Positions 47,301-60,245 of a stretch of 64,000 nt of DNA are shown piece by piece. The number at the start of each line of letters is the position of its first letter. The stretch's first letter is position 1. The notes below the pieces were generated by a model that saw nothing but the letters and a program-made list of their open reading frames with translations, did no database searches and was not told the origin of the DNA. Source of the DNA: Halichondria panicea (Eukaryota; Porifera; Demospongiae; Suberitida; Halichondriidae); the NCBI RefSeq assembly GCF_963675165.1, contig NC_087388.1, positions 1,094,800 through 1,158,799 on the forward strand, written 5' to 3'. Position numbers and translations under genes: made by a program.

Positions 47301-50300
47301 ACATGTTGAAACAGTGAGACACCTGATTAGCAAGCACAGTGCTGATATTGATTGCACTAACAACTACAACAATACACCATTGATACTAGCTGCGCTGAAT
47401 GGTCGTGTGCATGTTTTGGACATGCTAATCAAAGAATTCAACAGCAGTTGTCATGTCCGAGGTTACAATGGTTATACTCTCCTTCACTATGCATGCGATG
47501 GTGGTCATATAGAACTGATAGACAAATTAGTGCTTGAATATGGCCTCAATCCCGCAGATAAAGATAATGATGGTAACACACCTCTACATATTGAAGCCGT
47601 TAAAGGACATGTTGAAACAGTGAGACACCTGATTAGCAAGCACAGTGCTGATATTGATTGCACTAACAACTACAACAATACACCATTGATGGAGGCTGCG
47701 CTGAATGGTCATGTGCATGCTTTGAATATGCTAATCAAAGAATTCAACAGCAGTTGTCATGTCCGAGGTTACAATGGTTATACTCTCCTTCACTATGCAT
47801 GCGATGGTGGTCATATAGAACTGATAGACAAATTAGTGCTTGAATATGGCCTCAATCCCGCAGATAAAGATAATGATGGTAACACACCTCTACATGTTGC
47901 AGCCATTGCAGGACGTGTTGAAACAGTGAGACACCTGATTAGCAAGCACAGTGCTGATGTTGATTGCACTAATAATCAGAACAATACTCCATTGATGCTA
48001 GCTGTGTTTAATGGTTGTGTGCATGTTTTGGATATGCTAATCAAAGAATTCACCAGCAGTTGTCATGTCCGAGATGACGATGGTTATACTCTCCTTCACT
48101 ATGCATGCGATGGTGGTCATATAGAACTGATAGACAAATTAGTGCTTGAATATGGCCTCAATCCCGCAGATAAAGATAATGATGGTAACACACCTCTACA
48201 TATTGCAGCCGTTAAAGGACATGTTGAAACAGTGAGACACCTGATTAGCAAGCACAGTGCTGATATTGATTGCACTAACAACTACAACAATACACCATTG
48301 ATGGGGGCTGCGCTGAATGGTCATGTGCATGTTTTGAATATGCTAATCAAAGAATTCAACAGCAGTTGTCATGTCCGAGGTTACAATGGTTATACTCTCC
48401 TTCACTATGCATGCGATGGTGGTCATATAGAAATGATAGACAAATTAGTGCTTGAATATGGCCTCAATCCCGCAGATAAAGATAATGATGGTAACACACC
48501 TCTACATATTGCAGCCTTCTTCGGACATGTTGAAACAGTGAGACACCTGATTAGCAAGCACAGTGCTGATATTGATTGCACTAACAACTACAACAATACA
48601 CCATTGATACTAGCTGCGCTGAATGGTCATGTGCATGTTTTGGACATGCTAATCAAAGAATTCAACAGCAGTTGTCATGTCCGAGGTTACAATGGTTATA
48701 CTCTCCTTCACTATGCATGCGATGGTGGTCATATAGAACTGATAGACAAATTAGTGCTTGAATATGGCCTCAATCCCGCAGATAAAGATAATGATGGTAA
48801 CACACCTCTACATATTGCAGCCGTTAAAGGACATGTTGAAACAGTGAAACACCTGATTAGCAAGCACAGTGCTGATATTGATTGCACTAACAACTACAAC
48901 AATACACCATTGATGGAGGCTGCGCTGAATGGTCATGTGCATGTTTTGAATATGCTAATCAAAGAATTCAACAGCAGTTGTCATGTCCGAGGTTACAATG
49001 GTTATACTCTCCTTCACTATGCATGCGATGGTGGTCATATAGAAATGATAGACAAATTAGTGCTTGAATATGGCCTCAATCCCGCAGATAAAGATAATGA
49101 TGGTAACACACCTCTACATATTGCAGCCATCTTCGGACATGTTGAAACAGTGAGACACCTGATTAGCAAGCACAGTGCTGATATTGATTGCACTAACAAC
49201 TACAACAATACACCATTGATACTAGCTGCGCTGAATGGTCGTGTGCATGTTTTGGACATGCTAATCAAAGAATTCAACAGCAGTTATCATGTCCGAGGTT
49301 ACAATGGTTATACTCTCCTTCACTATGCATGCGGTGGTGGTCATATAGAACTGATAGACAAATTAGTGCTTGAATATGGCCTCGATCTCGCAGATAAAGA
49401 TAATAATGGTAACACACCTCTACATATTGCAACCATGAGAGGACGTGTTGAAACAGTGAGACACCTGATTAGCAAGCACAGTGCTGATATTGATTGCACT
49501 AACAACTACAACAATACACCATTGATGGAGGCTGCGCGGAAGGGTCGTGTGCATGTTTTGGATATGCTAATCAAAGAATTCAACAGCAGTTGTCATGTCC
49601 GAGGTTACAATGGTTATACTCTCCTTCACTATGCATGCGATGGTGGTCATATAGAACTGATAGACAAATTAGTGCTTGAATATGGCCTCAATCCCGCAGA
49701 TAAAGATAATAATGGTGACACACCTCTACATGTTGCAGCCATTGCAGGACGTGTTGAAACAGTGAGACACCTGATTAGCAAGCACAGTGCTGATATTGAT
49801 TGCACTAACAACTACAACAATACACCATTGATGGGTGCTGCGCTGAAGGGTCGTGTGCATGTTTTGGATATGCTAATCAAAGAATTCAACAGCAGTTGTC
49901 ATGTCCGAGGTTACAATGGTTATACTCTCCTTCACTATGCATGCGGTGGTGGTCATATAGAACTGATAGACAAATTAGTGCTTGAATATGGCCTCGATCT
50001 CGCAGATAAAGATAATAATGGTAACACACCTCTACATATTGCAACCATGAGAGGACGTGTTGAAACAGTGAGACACCTGATTAGCAAGCACAGTGCTGAT
50101 ATTGATTGCACTAACAACTACAACAATACACCATTGATGGAGGCTGCGCGGAAGGGTCGTGTGCATGTTTTGGATATGCTAATCAAAGAATTCAACAGCA
50201 GTTGTCATGTCCGAGGTTACAATGGTTATACTCTCCTTCACTATGCATGCGATGGTGGTCATATAGAACTGATAGACAAATTAGTGCTTGAATATGGCCT

Positions 50301-53300
50301 CAATCCCGCAGATAAAGATAATAATGGTGACACACCTCTACATGTTGCAGCCATTGCAGGACGTGTTGAAACAGTGAGACACCTGATTAGCAAGCACAGT
50401 GCTGATATTGATTGCACTAACAACTACAACAATACACCATTGATGGGTGCTGCGCTGAAGGGTCGTGTGCATGTTTTGGATATGCTAATCAAAGAATTCA
50501 ACAGCAGTTGTCATGTCCGAGGTTACAATGGTTATACTCTCCTTCACTATGCATGCGGTGGTGGTCATATAGAACTGATAGACAAATTAGTGCTTGAATA
50601 TGGCCTCGATCTCGCAGATAAAGATAATAATGGTGACACACCTCTACATATTGCAACCATGAGAGGACATGTTGAAACAGTGAGACACCTGATTAGCAAG
50701 CACAGTGCTGATATTGATTGCACTAACAACTACAACAATACACCATTGATGGGTGCTGCGCTGAAGGGTCGTGTGCATGTTTTGGATATGCTAATCAAAG
50801 AATTCAACAGCAGTTGTCATGTCCGAGGTTGCTACGGTTATACTCTCCTTCACTATGCATGCGATGGTGGTCATATAGAACTGATAGACAAATTAGTGCT
50901 TGAATATGGCCTCAATCCCGCAGATAAAGATAATGATGGTAACACACCTCTACATGTTGCAGCCATTGCAGGACGTGTTGAAACAGTGAGACACCTGATT
51001 AGCAAGCACAGTGCTGATGTTGATTGCACTAATAATCAGAACAATACACCATTGATGGGTGCTGCGCGGAAGGGTCGTGTGCATGTTTTGGATATGCTAA
51101 TCAAAGAATTCAACAACAGTTGTCATGTCCGAGGATACAATGGTCGTACTCTCCTTCACCAAGCATGCGATGGTGGTCATATAGAACTGATAGACAAATT
51201 AGTGCTTGAATATGGCCTCAATCCCGCAGATAAAGATAATAATGGTGACACACCTCTACATGTTGCAGCCATTACAGGACGTGTTGAAACAGTGAGACAC
51301 CTGATTAGCAAGCACAGTGCTGATATTGATTGCACTAACAACTACAACAATACACCATTGATGGAGGCTGCGCGGAAGGGTCGTGTGCATGTTTTGGATA
51401 TGCTAATCAAAGAATTCAACAGCAGTTGTCATGTCCGAGGTTACATTGGTTATACTCTCCTTCACTATGCATGCGGTGGTGGTCATATAGAAATGATAGA
51501 CAAATTAGTGCTTGAATATGGCCTCGATCTCGCAGATAAAGATAATAATGGTGACACACCTCTACATATTGCAACCATGAGAGGACATGTTGAAACAGTG
51601 AGACACCTGATTAGCAAGCACAGTGCTGATGTTGATTGCACTAATAATCAGAACAATACACCATTGATGCTAGCTGCACTGGGTGGTCGTGTGCATGTTT
51701 TGGATATGCTAATCAAAGAATTCAACAGCAGTTGTCATGTCCGAGATGACGATGGTTATACTCTCCTTCACTATGCATGCGATGGTGGTCATATAGAACT
51801 GATAGACAAATTAGTGCTTGAATATGGCCTCAATCCCGCAGATAAAGATAATAATGGTAACACACCTCTACATGTTGCAGCCATTGCAGGACGTGTTGAA
51901 ACAGTGAGACACCTGATTAGCAAGCACAGTGCTGATATTGATTGCACTAACAACTACAACAATACACCATTGATACTAGCTGTGTTTCATGGTTGTGTGT
52001 ATGTTTTGGATATGCTAATCAAAGAATTCAATAGCAGTTGTCATGTCCGAGATTACAATGGTTATACTCTCCTTCACTATGCATGCGGTGGTGGTCATAT
52101 AGAACTGATAGACAAATTAGTGCTTGAATATGGCCTCGATCTCGCAGATAAAGATAATAATGGTAACACACCTCTACATGTTGCAGCCATTAAAGGACAT
52201 GTTGAAACAGTAAGACTTTTGATTACTCAACACAAAATTGATATAATCACTAATAATGTTTACTCTACCCCATTGTGTTTAGCAGCTGAAGGTGGTCATG
52301 AGATCGCGATTCATGCCTTTATTAAAGAGTTTAAATGCAACCCACATAACAGAGGCTACAATGGTCAAACTCTGCTTCACTATGCTTGCCAAAATGGTCA
52401 CGTAGAACTATTGAATAAATTGGTAGTCCAGTATAAGGTAGATCCATCAATTAGAGACAACGATGGGAACACACCACTGCATATTTTGTGTCGTACTCCG
52501 CATACTGAAGAAGGGAAGCTGAGAACAATGCTTTGCAAGTACCAGTACTGGACAGTGTTTCAAGTTAATAATAATGGCAACACTCCTCTTCACACAGCAA
52601 CTCTCTACGAACAAGCTCATTGTGCACGCTTACTATTGCAGAAGTACAATGCTCCACTTTTTGTGCGAAACAAAGATGGGAAGACTGCCCTTGGTCTAGC
52701 TAGAACTCAGAGAAGCCATGAAATTGTTAAAATTTTCAAAAATCATAATTCTGAAATGCAGTCTATCTACCGGCAGCTAGATAAACTTGCTAAACAAAAG
52801 TTTGGTGGTGAAAAAAACCTCACCAGAATATTTATTGTAGGTCATCCAGGTGCTGGGAAATCCACGCTTGTTGAAACTATCAAAACAGAAGGTTTTATTA
52901 GCTACTTCAGCACATCAACTGTTTCCCCTCACACTCCAGGCATTATTCCAAGTACTTATGACAGTAGTGCTTATGGAAGAATAATAATTTATGATTTTGC
53001 TGGTGATTCCGAGTACTACTCCTCACATGCTGCAATTATGGAGTCAATCAACACATCAAAAGGAAGTAATATATATTTGATAGTTTGTGATTTGAGTAAA
53101 GGCGAAGAAGCTGCTGTCACTAAATACAGCTACTGGCTTTCATTTCTATCGTACAATATTAAGCAATTCTCAAACACGATTATCCTACCAGTGGGAAGCC
53201 ACGCTGATGTAATCAACAAAACGTCAGTTGAACAAGTGTTACGTGTTCTTGACAGCGTATCCCAAAAGTTCTGTAGCAGCTCCAAGATTGATGATTTTCA

Positions 53301-55484
53301 AATTGAACAAAGTGTTTCTCTTGATTGTCGTAAACGAGGGGCTGTAGTAAATTACATAAAGGAACTCACTAAGAAATTCTCCAATTTAGTATCCCTTTCC
53401 CCAGAGACAAGCACACTCTTGGGATTGTTGAAGAAAGACTTTGAACATGTTCCAGCTTGCAAAGTAAGCCTCCTTATCTCTCACATAGAAGAGACTGGAA
53501 TTCCGCTGCCACTAAATTCTTCATCACTTTACTTTCTCATAAGAGAGTTACATGATTTGGGTCTGCTAATGGTGATAGAGAGAGAAGGGGACTCCATTGA
53601 GAACCATATAATAATTCTCAAGATATCAACATTCACATCAGATGTACACAAAAAACTCTTTTCAGAGTCTGCTAAAGCTGACCTCACCAAGCATATCGAT
53701 CAACTCAAGCTCAGCGTAGGCATTATTCCAGAATCACTACTGGAAAGAGTACTACCAGAGTACATCACAAAAGAAAGTCTACTTAAGTTGCAGTACTGTC
53801 AAGAAATTGAGAATTTGTACGTGGAAGAGGACCACAGTCTTTTTCAACTCACTTCTGGGCCAGTACCAACAGAAAATGCCACTAAAGAGAACTCTCATTT
53901 ATTTTTCCCTGCTTTATGTGATCTCAAGCTCGAGGAAATTCAATGGCCTAAATCCGAAGGTGATAAGATTACTTTGGGATGGTATGCTAAATGTGATTGT
54001 AACAGCTTTGACTTCTTCCCAACACGATTTCTTCATGTGCTTATCGTTCATCTCTCCCACAACTTTGCATTAAAACAAAGCTTGCCTACAAGCCACCAGA
54101 TCTCTATAGTAACTACAGATTATTCTGCTGATAATAGTTCTTTGATTGCAAAGGTGTATGCTGCCAATCCTCGCTGTCATGTCTGGTCGACTGGTCTCCA
54201 TTGGCTTATGAAGAACGGAGTGGAAGTATTTGTCGATATGCCTAAAGATGCAGATAGTAAAGATCTGATTGTACTAGCAAGAAGTGACATTGAAGATAAA
54301 ATCGAATGTTTCAACACTCTGCAACTAGTTATTCAGAAGGTAGTCAAAGCCAAAGTTGAATTCTGTGCTAGTATAATGCCTACTGTTTACCTTCTTGATT
54401 CGAGCAATCTCAAGGATGAACTTTTTACAAATGCTAGAAATGCACCGAAATATGCTCTAATAGATATTGAAGAAGCACTTGTAGAAGGCACTAAGCGAGT
54501 CATGGATAAAGAAGGACGATGCTTCTCCACTCCTATCAAAGAATGGATCAGCCCAACAAGATGGGCCATATCTTACTGGAGTAAGTTTTACACACACATA
54601 CCCCCATATTTAATTTTTTTTATGGTACTTACAGATTTATTTTTTCCAATGGATACCTTCTTGGTTCATTCTGCTTTGCAAGAAGTAAAGGATGCTCAAT
54701 GGAAACTGCTAGGAATGAGTCTTCCCCCAATCCCCTGGAACAAATTAGATGACATTGACAAAAATGAATCATCATTCTCTGGTGACATTGCTAAGAAAGA
54801 AGAAGTAATTCGACTGTGGATGTCTCAAGAACCCACCTGGATAGTGTTGGTAGACGCTCTCAGTCAATCTGCATATGGATGGTCACAGAATTCTAGTCAA
54901 ATCTCACGAGAGCATAGTAAGTGTAGTAACTAGCCCTATTTATAAGCTAGCCGGTCGCATGCTATATATAGGCTGGTTACAAGCAAACTCTGATTGATTG
55001 AAACAGTGGGCGAGGATATCACCCCATGCAGTGGGCGCAGGGCCCCAACATAGGAACAATAGAATAAATATACGCATGCGTAAATGATGATCATATAAAT
55101 AACATAAGAGTAAATACTGTCCATTACAGTAAGTACCTCACAATTATTGCTAAATAATGCCTATATAATAATTATGTACTGTTTATTCAATCGTGTATTA
55201 TAGATGTGCCTCTACAAAGGAACATTCTTGAAAACGATTCATCTCTTCGTCCTGATGAAGAGTTTCTCCAATCATTTGCTGCCATCATTGGCTCTCGTTG
55301 GCAGTGTCTTGCTTTTCCCCTCTCCCTCACTTCTGAAGACATTGTGAGCATCAAGAGAGAGACAAGAGGAGCAGAGCCGACCAGACAAGCACTCGTCATG
55401 CTACAGAAGTGGGCAGCCAGGGAGACGGCAACTTATGGTCAGTTGAGAGAGAGACTCCGTACACTCTCAGTGTTTCATATCTGA
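44323..55484 (+). CDS. Gene B: giant ankyrin-ROC-COR protein with two Death domains
   Basis: A three-exon model of about 3606 aa: 44323-54580, 54635-54916 and 55204-55484, with both introns in phase 1 as in gene A. The ATG has A at -3 and G at +4 and opens with MADDSQSSDTLLHTAAS, a normal ankyrin start. Residues 1 to about 110 are ankyrin repeats. About 110-245 is less regular. About 246-2630 is an array of 102-aa units, followed by diverged ankyrin repeats to about 2807. ROC has GHPGAGKST at 2840, DFAGD at 2891 and a SHAD motif. COR follows. Exon 2 encodes Death domain 1 (WKLLGMSLPPIPW...RLWMSQEPTW) and exon 3 Death domain 2 (RWQCLAFPLSLTSEDI...TYGQLRERLRTL). Intron 1 is only 54 nt and stop-free. 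All GTPase motifs look intact. The role (ligand sensing with GTPase-gated Death signalling) is inferred from domains. Confidence 0.9.
45060..52200 (+). repeat. Array of about 24 ankyrin supra-repeats, 306 bp each
   Basis: The landmark GACAAATTAGTGCTTGAATA recurs every 306 bp from about 45380 to 52112 (23 times), preceded by one diverged unit. Each unit is three ankyrin repeats. Exceptions to the spacing are a 3-bp gain near 45765 (ASIKG) and a 6-bp loss near 46795 (NGVNVLD). Units fall into alternating types, giving 612-bp blocks. The two blocks at about 49330-49941 and 49942-50553 look identical by eye. Confidence 0.95.
54581..54634 (+). other. 54-nt intron of gene B, stop-free and in frame
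   Basis: It runs GTAAGTTTTAC...GTACTTACAG. Splicing restores the YWNLFFPMD junction that matches gene A (YWNWLFPMD). The length is a multiple of three without stop codons, so retention would add 18 hydrophobic-rich residues before Death domain 1 and leave the rest in frame. Confidence 0.8.
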
Positions 55485-57210
55485 GAAAAGTATTATGTAG
55501 ATAATTATAGCTGTTTACGATAATGTATCACCTTGTTTGTGTCAATGATTTTTCAGAACTCAACAATTCACAAATAATTACTTCTGCACTTTTATTTTTA
55601 CACTTTCCAGTATATATAACTTAAAAAAAAGCACATAATTTTGTTAGCCTTTACTAATTTCTTAATATTGTCAATTCTTATAATGCTTCCCGAAGTAATT
55701 TTTGTACTGCAGCTAGAGCTTCAACTAGTGTTGTACAAAACTCCTGTAACAGCTCCAAGATTGATGATTTATAAAGCGTTGCTTTTGATGTCGTAAACGA
55801 GAAGCTGTAAATGACTTATCGTCCTCTGTCGGATTTTCCCCAGAGACAAGCTCTCCTCTGGGATTGTGAAAAATACTTTGACTGCATTAAAGCTTGCAAA
55901 GTATATAAGCCTCCTTATCTCTCACATATGAAATTCCGCTCACACCCTAAGAGAGTTACTCGCATCAGATGTACCTATAATCATATATTGTCAAAGTCTG
56001 CTAAAGCGGATGTCACCAATTACATCGATCAACTCAAGCTCAGCGTAGTCATAAATTATTACAGAATCGTTGCTGCATGGAAAAAAGTACTACCAGAGTA
56101 TACCACAAGCTGCAGTACTGCCACGAAATTGAGAATGTGTACGTGGAAGAGTACCACAGTCTCAACTCACTTCAGAACCAGTACCAACTGCATGAGAGTG
56201 CCACTAAAGATAAATCTCGTCTGCTTTTTTTTTTCTCTCTGGGTGGCAGGTAACAAGATTACCCAGGATTTTATGCTAAATGTGATGTTGGCAGATTTGA
56301 CTATTTAGATCCTAACGAGTTTTTCATCTCATTTCTCTCACAGCTTTTCATGAAAACTAAAGCTTGCTAACAATTGCAAGCGGATGCTCTCTATAATAAC
56401 TTCTCAATTTCTGATTCTTCTACTGCTAATATTTCTTTGATTCCAGAGATCCAATTATGCTGCCAATCCTCACTGTCATGATATGTCTGGTCGACTGGTT
56501 TACATTGGCTTATGAAGAATGGAGTGGAGGTATTTGTCGATATGCCTAAAGACGCTGATAGGAAAGAACTGATAGTGAAAAGTGGCAACAAAATATATGC
56601 GCTCTGCATCTAGTTTCAGAATGTTGTGGAAACAAACTCCTTCTTGATCCGAGCAATCTCAAGGATGAAACTTTTACGAATGCTAGAAATGCACATAAAA
56701 TAATATGCTCTAAGAGTATTGATGCATGAAGCATTAGCAGAAAGAACTAAGCGATTCATAAAGAAGGACATTACTTCTCTATTCTGATAAGGGACAATGC
56801 TTCTCTACATCTGATGAAGATTGGGTCATCCCAAAAGATGGACTACATCTACTGGAGTAAGTTTCAAGCACACGCTCACATGCACATATGCACACACCAC
56901 CTGTAAATGTTTCATATGTAATCAATGTTTTATTTGTTGTTTCCAATAGTCAAGATATACCCACAACTCTTAATGTTGCGCAGGTACTGAAAATGCCCCA
57001 CTTCAATCAAAGATTTGATCAGCTCAGGTGATATTCTACTGGAGTAAACAGCATTCAAACCCAACATTTAATTTATGAGCTTAATTATTTCCTTGTACAG
57101 ATTTGTTGTTTCCGATCGATGAGTCCCTGATTGACTCTGCTTTGAACTGCTTACAGGGATGAATATTTCAATCCATTGGAATAACTTTTTAAACGAAGCA
57201 TCATTCCCTG

Positions 57211-57269
57211 TAGCCTCAATCCCAGGCCGATCCGTCTCTTATTGAACGCTATAGGTCGCCTCCGAGCTA
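57211..57269. mobile_element. MULE-like mini-element inside P2
   Basis: A 59-bp insert begins TAGCCTCAATCCCAGGCCG and ends GAGCTA. CATTCCCTG is duplicated at 57202-57210 and 57270-57278. The corresponding site in P3 (CATTCCCTGGTGATATTGCC near 58683) is uninterrupted, which confirms the 9-bp target duplication. Confidence 0.88.
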
Positions 57270-57418
57270 CATTCCCTGGTGATATTGCCAGATAGTATAA
57301 TTCGACTGGAAAGTCTCAAGAACCCACCTGGAAAATATTAGTAGAGGTTCTCGCAGTCAACCCACAGGATTGTCCAACAAAACAAGTCAAATCTCACACG
57401 AGCACAGTAAGTACATTA

Positions 57419-57588
57419 CCGTATAGCGGGTATATTTCGCGGGTATATTTCAAGGGTATAAACTTTCGCGGAATGACTGTTAGAAAGGTTTTGGTGGAAT
57501 AGTAGTCTTTTAGTGGGTACATTTAATTAGCGAAAACCACAAACATTTATATACCCTCGAAATATACCCGCTATATATAATAATACGG
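57419..57588. mobile_element. MITE in the Death-exon intron of P2
   Basis: The ends CCGTATAGCGGGTATATTTC and GAAATATACCCGCTATATAT are inverted and flanked by TA. It is orthologous in position to 25313-25461. Confidence 0.75.
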
Positions 57589-57835
57589 TATATAAGTTAT
57601 ATAGTTATATTCATTGTAGACGTGCTTCTACACAAGAAAAGCAATCATTTGTCCGATTCCAATCATTTGCTGCCATCATTGGCTCTAGATGGCAGTGTCT
57701 TACTTCTCCCTTCTCCCTCACTTCTGAAGACATTGTGAGCATCAAGAGAGAGACAAGAGGAGCAGAGCCTACCAGACAAGCACTCGTCATGCTGCATGGT
57801 CATGCACTTTTCGTGTTCCATATCTGTACCACATT

Positions 57836-58329
57836 ATGTTAGATTTAGCTGCATGCATTCAATTGCACTTACATACTGTAGATATAGCTGTTCAATTCAA
57901 CACATGTTTGTGTCACTGAACTTTCAGAACTCATGCCTTGCCACTTGAGCAAAAATTACTTTTACACTTCCAATCGTTACTTTTTCTACTGTTATGTTCT
58001 GTGTAAAGCAACATCTTACATCCTTCAAAATTAGCACATTTTTTTTACTACTATACAGTTATTCTAATGTTGTCAACTCTGACCTGAATGAAATGAATTT
58101 TTGCACTTAGTTCTATAGCTTCAATGGCCGGGTGTGCATGCAATGTCATGACTTAATTATGTATACTGTAAAAACTACATTATTACTCAATACACAGTAC
58201 AGTAGTTTCGTATAGTTATACAGTATCCTGTTTGTCGCAACCATTAGCTATTGACAGTGTGTACTTGTACGAAACTGTATATACCAGTGCAGTACCTATA
58301 AAATAAGCAGTCCTATCGGGAATGGAAAC
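57836..58329. repeat. 3' flank repeat between P2 and P3
   Basis: It matches 25761-26080 and 59226-59480. It then carries a CAATACACAGTACAGTAGTT block that is repeated near 59530, confirming a local tandem duplication of the tail plus flank. Confidence 0.7.
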
Positions 58330-59225
58330 CAGACATCATGCATACTGGAGTAAGTTTCAAACACGCGCTCACATGCACACATGCACGCACCACCTGTAAA
58401 TGTAAGCAATGTTTTATTTGTTGATATACCCTTAAAGATACAACTCCTAATGATGCGCAGGCACTGAAAATGCCCCTCTTCAATCAAAGATTTGATCAGC
58501 TCAGGTGATATTCTACTAGAGTAAGCAGTATTCAGCACAACGTTTAATTTATCTATGAGCTTAATTATTTCGTTGTACAGATTTGTTGTTTCCGATGGAT
58601 GAGTCCATGATTGACTCTGCTTTGAACTGCTTACAGGGATGAATATTTCAATACATTGGAATAACTATTTAAAACGAAGCATCATTCCCTGGTGATATTG
58701 CCAGGACTGTGGATGTCTCAAGAACCCACCTGGAAAATATTGGTAGACCCTCTCGCAGACAACCTACAGGATTGTCCAACAAAACAAGTCAAATCTCACA
58801 AGAGCACAGTAAGTATACTACCGTATCAGTAGCAGGTATATTTTGAGGGTAGCAAAATGACGGTAGAAAGGTTTTCGCATAATAGTGGGTATAACGGTAT
58901 AATTAGCGAAAACTACAAACATTTATACCCTCAACATATACATGTACCTGCTATATAATAATTATAATTATAGCTATTCTATTGTAGACGTGCTTCTACA
59001 CAAGAAAAGCATCGAAAGCAATCATCTGTCCGTCCCTGGCAATAAAATTCTTCAATCGTTTGCTGCCATCATTGCCTCTCGATGGCAGTGTCTTGCTTCT
59101 CCCCTCTCCCTCACTTCTGAAGACATTGTGAGCATCAAGAGAGAGACAAGAGGATCAGAGCCAACCAGACAAGCACTCGTCATGCTACATGGTCATACAC
59201 TTTCCGTGTTTCATATTTGTACCAC
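58330..59225 (+). pseudogene. Decayed Death-Death tail (P3)
   Basis: It starts at the COR exon end (ACTGGAGTAAGTTTC at 58341) and contains the first Death exon (58580-58808) and second Death exon (58987-59220). It lacks COR and ROC completely. Losses in the second Death exon (TACATGGTCATACACTTTCC replacing the QKWAARETATYGQL region) are the same as in P1. A decayed version of the intronic MITE lies at 58821-58955. Confidence 0.83.
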
Positions 59226-60245
59226 ATTATGTGTAGATATTTAGCTGCATGCATTCAATTGCACTTACATACTGTAGTATAGCTGTTCAATCCAACACAT
59301 GTTTGTGTCACTGAACTTTTAGAATTCATGCCTTGCCACGTAAGCAAAGATTACTTACTGCTGCACTTTCAATTGTCTAATTATATGCAACACCTTACGT
59401 CCTTCAAAATTAGCACATTTTTGTTACACTGTTACAGTTATTCTATTTTGACATGAATGAAATGAATTTTTGCACTCAGTTCTATAGCTTCAATGGCCGG
59501 GTGTGCATACACAAAACTATATTATTACTCAATACACAGTACAGTAGTTACATATATATCCTGTTTGTCGCAACCATTAGCAGTGCATGTGTACTGTACG
59601 AAACTGTACCAGTACAGTACATAAAGTAAGCAGTCCTATCAAACTAAACTTAACCAGAAACCCTCTCATCCATGCATATATAAAATTCCTGATCATACAG
59701 TTGCTGTTCAACAGAATTGACAATTGAATTTGTATTTAACACTCAGATATAATTACGCATGTATACTATATATACATACGTCACTTTGGTCTAGATCTAG
59801 TACCATCTTGCATTATATAATTATACAGACATTTGTTCTCACGATCACTGCCTCTGTTTAATATTCCCATGAGCCAGAGACTGATCATAATTATAGGACT
59901 TTTAGCTTATAACTATTTAATTAACCAATTCGGTTTTCCTGATCACACATGACATAGCCCGCTATAGGTGTGTATATAGGACATAAGAATCTAGAATACC
60001 ATTTTATGGGTTAATTATTCAGCACCACTTCCTTTTCCAGTTCCACGCATGCAGTAAATGTTGTATTTAAATATTATGCAAGTAACGGCACATAATGCTA
60101 TAATGTTTTTAACAATCACAAAAACAGTGACTATATATAGTCATATAAAATGCGCACCATAAAAACTCAACACAAGTTAGTAAAACTATTAGCAAAAGCA
60201 AGAGTTCATTATAATTACACAAAAGTTAAGTATACAGGCCTAAAA
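59226..60245. repeat. 3' flank repeat after P3
   Basis: It aligns with 25761-26520 in order (TTAGCTGCATGCATTC, CACATGTTTGTGTC, GCCGGGTGTGCAT, CACTGCCTCTGTTTAATATTC, TATGGGTTA..TTCAGCACCACTTCC). It leads directly into the ZNFX1-like 3' end, as the left-hand copy leads to its remnant. Confidence 0.7.

Larger units (their letters stand above)
55708..57835 (+). pseudogene. Decayed ROC/COR-Death-Death tail (P2)
   Basis: It begins in the end of ROC (AAAACTCCTGTAACAGCTCC near 55737) and continues through COR fragments (55840-56860), the first Death exon (57100-57410, split by a mini-hairpin transposon at 57211-57269) and the second Death exon (57616-57833). Stops and frameshifts occur throughout. 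It is closest to P1, including the shared loss before CCCTAAGAGAGTTACTC and the same intronic MITE. Confidence 0.85.

Noticed and set aside
55206..55484. 92-codon frame read as an independent small Death-domain gene
   Set aside because: It is preceded directly by an acceptor in the phase required by the gene B donor at 54917, and gene A has the same structure, so it is the third exon of gene B.
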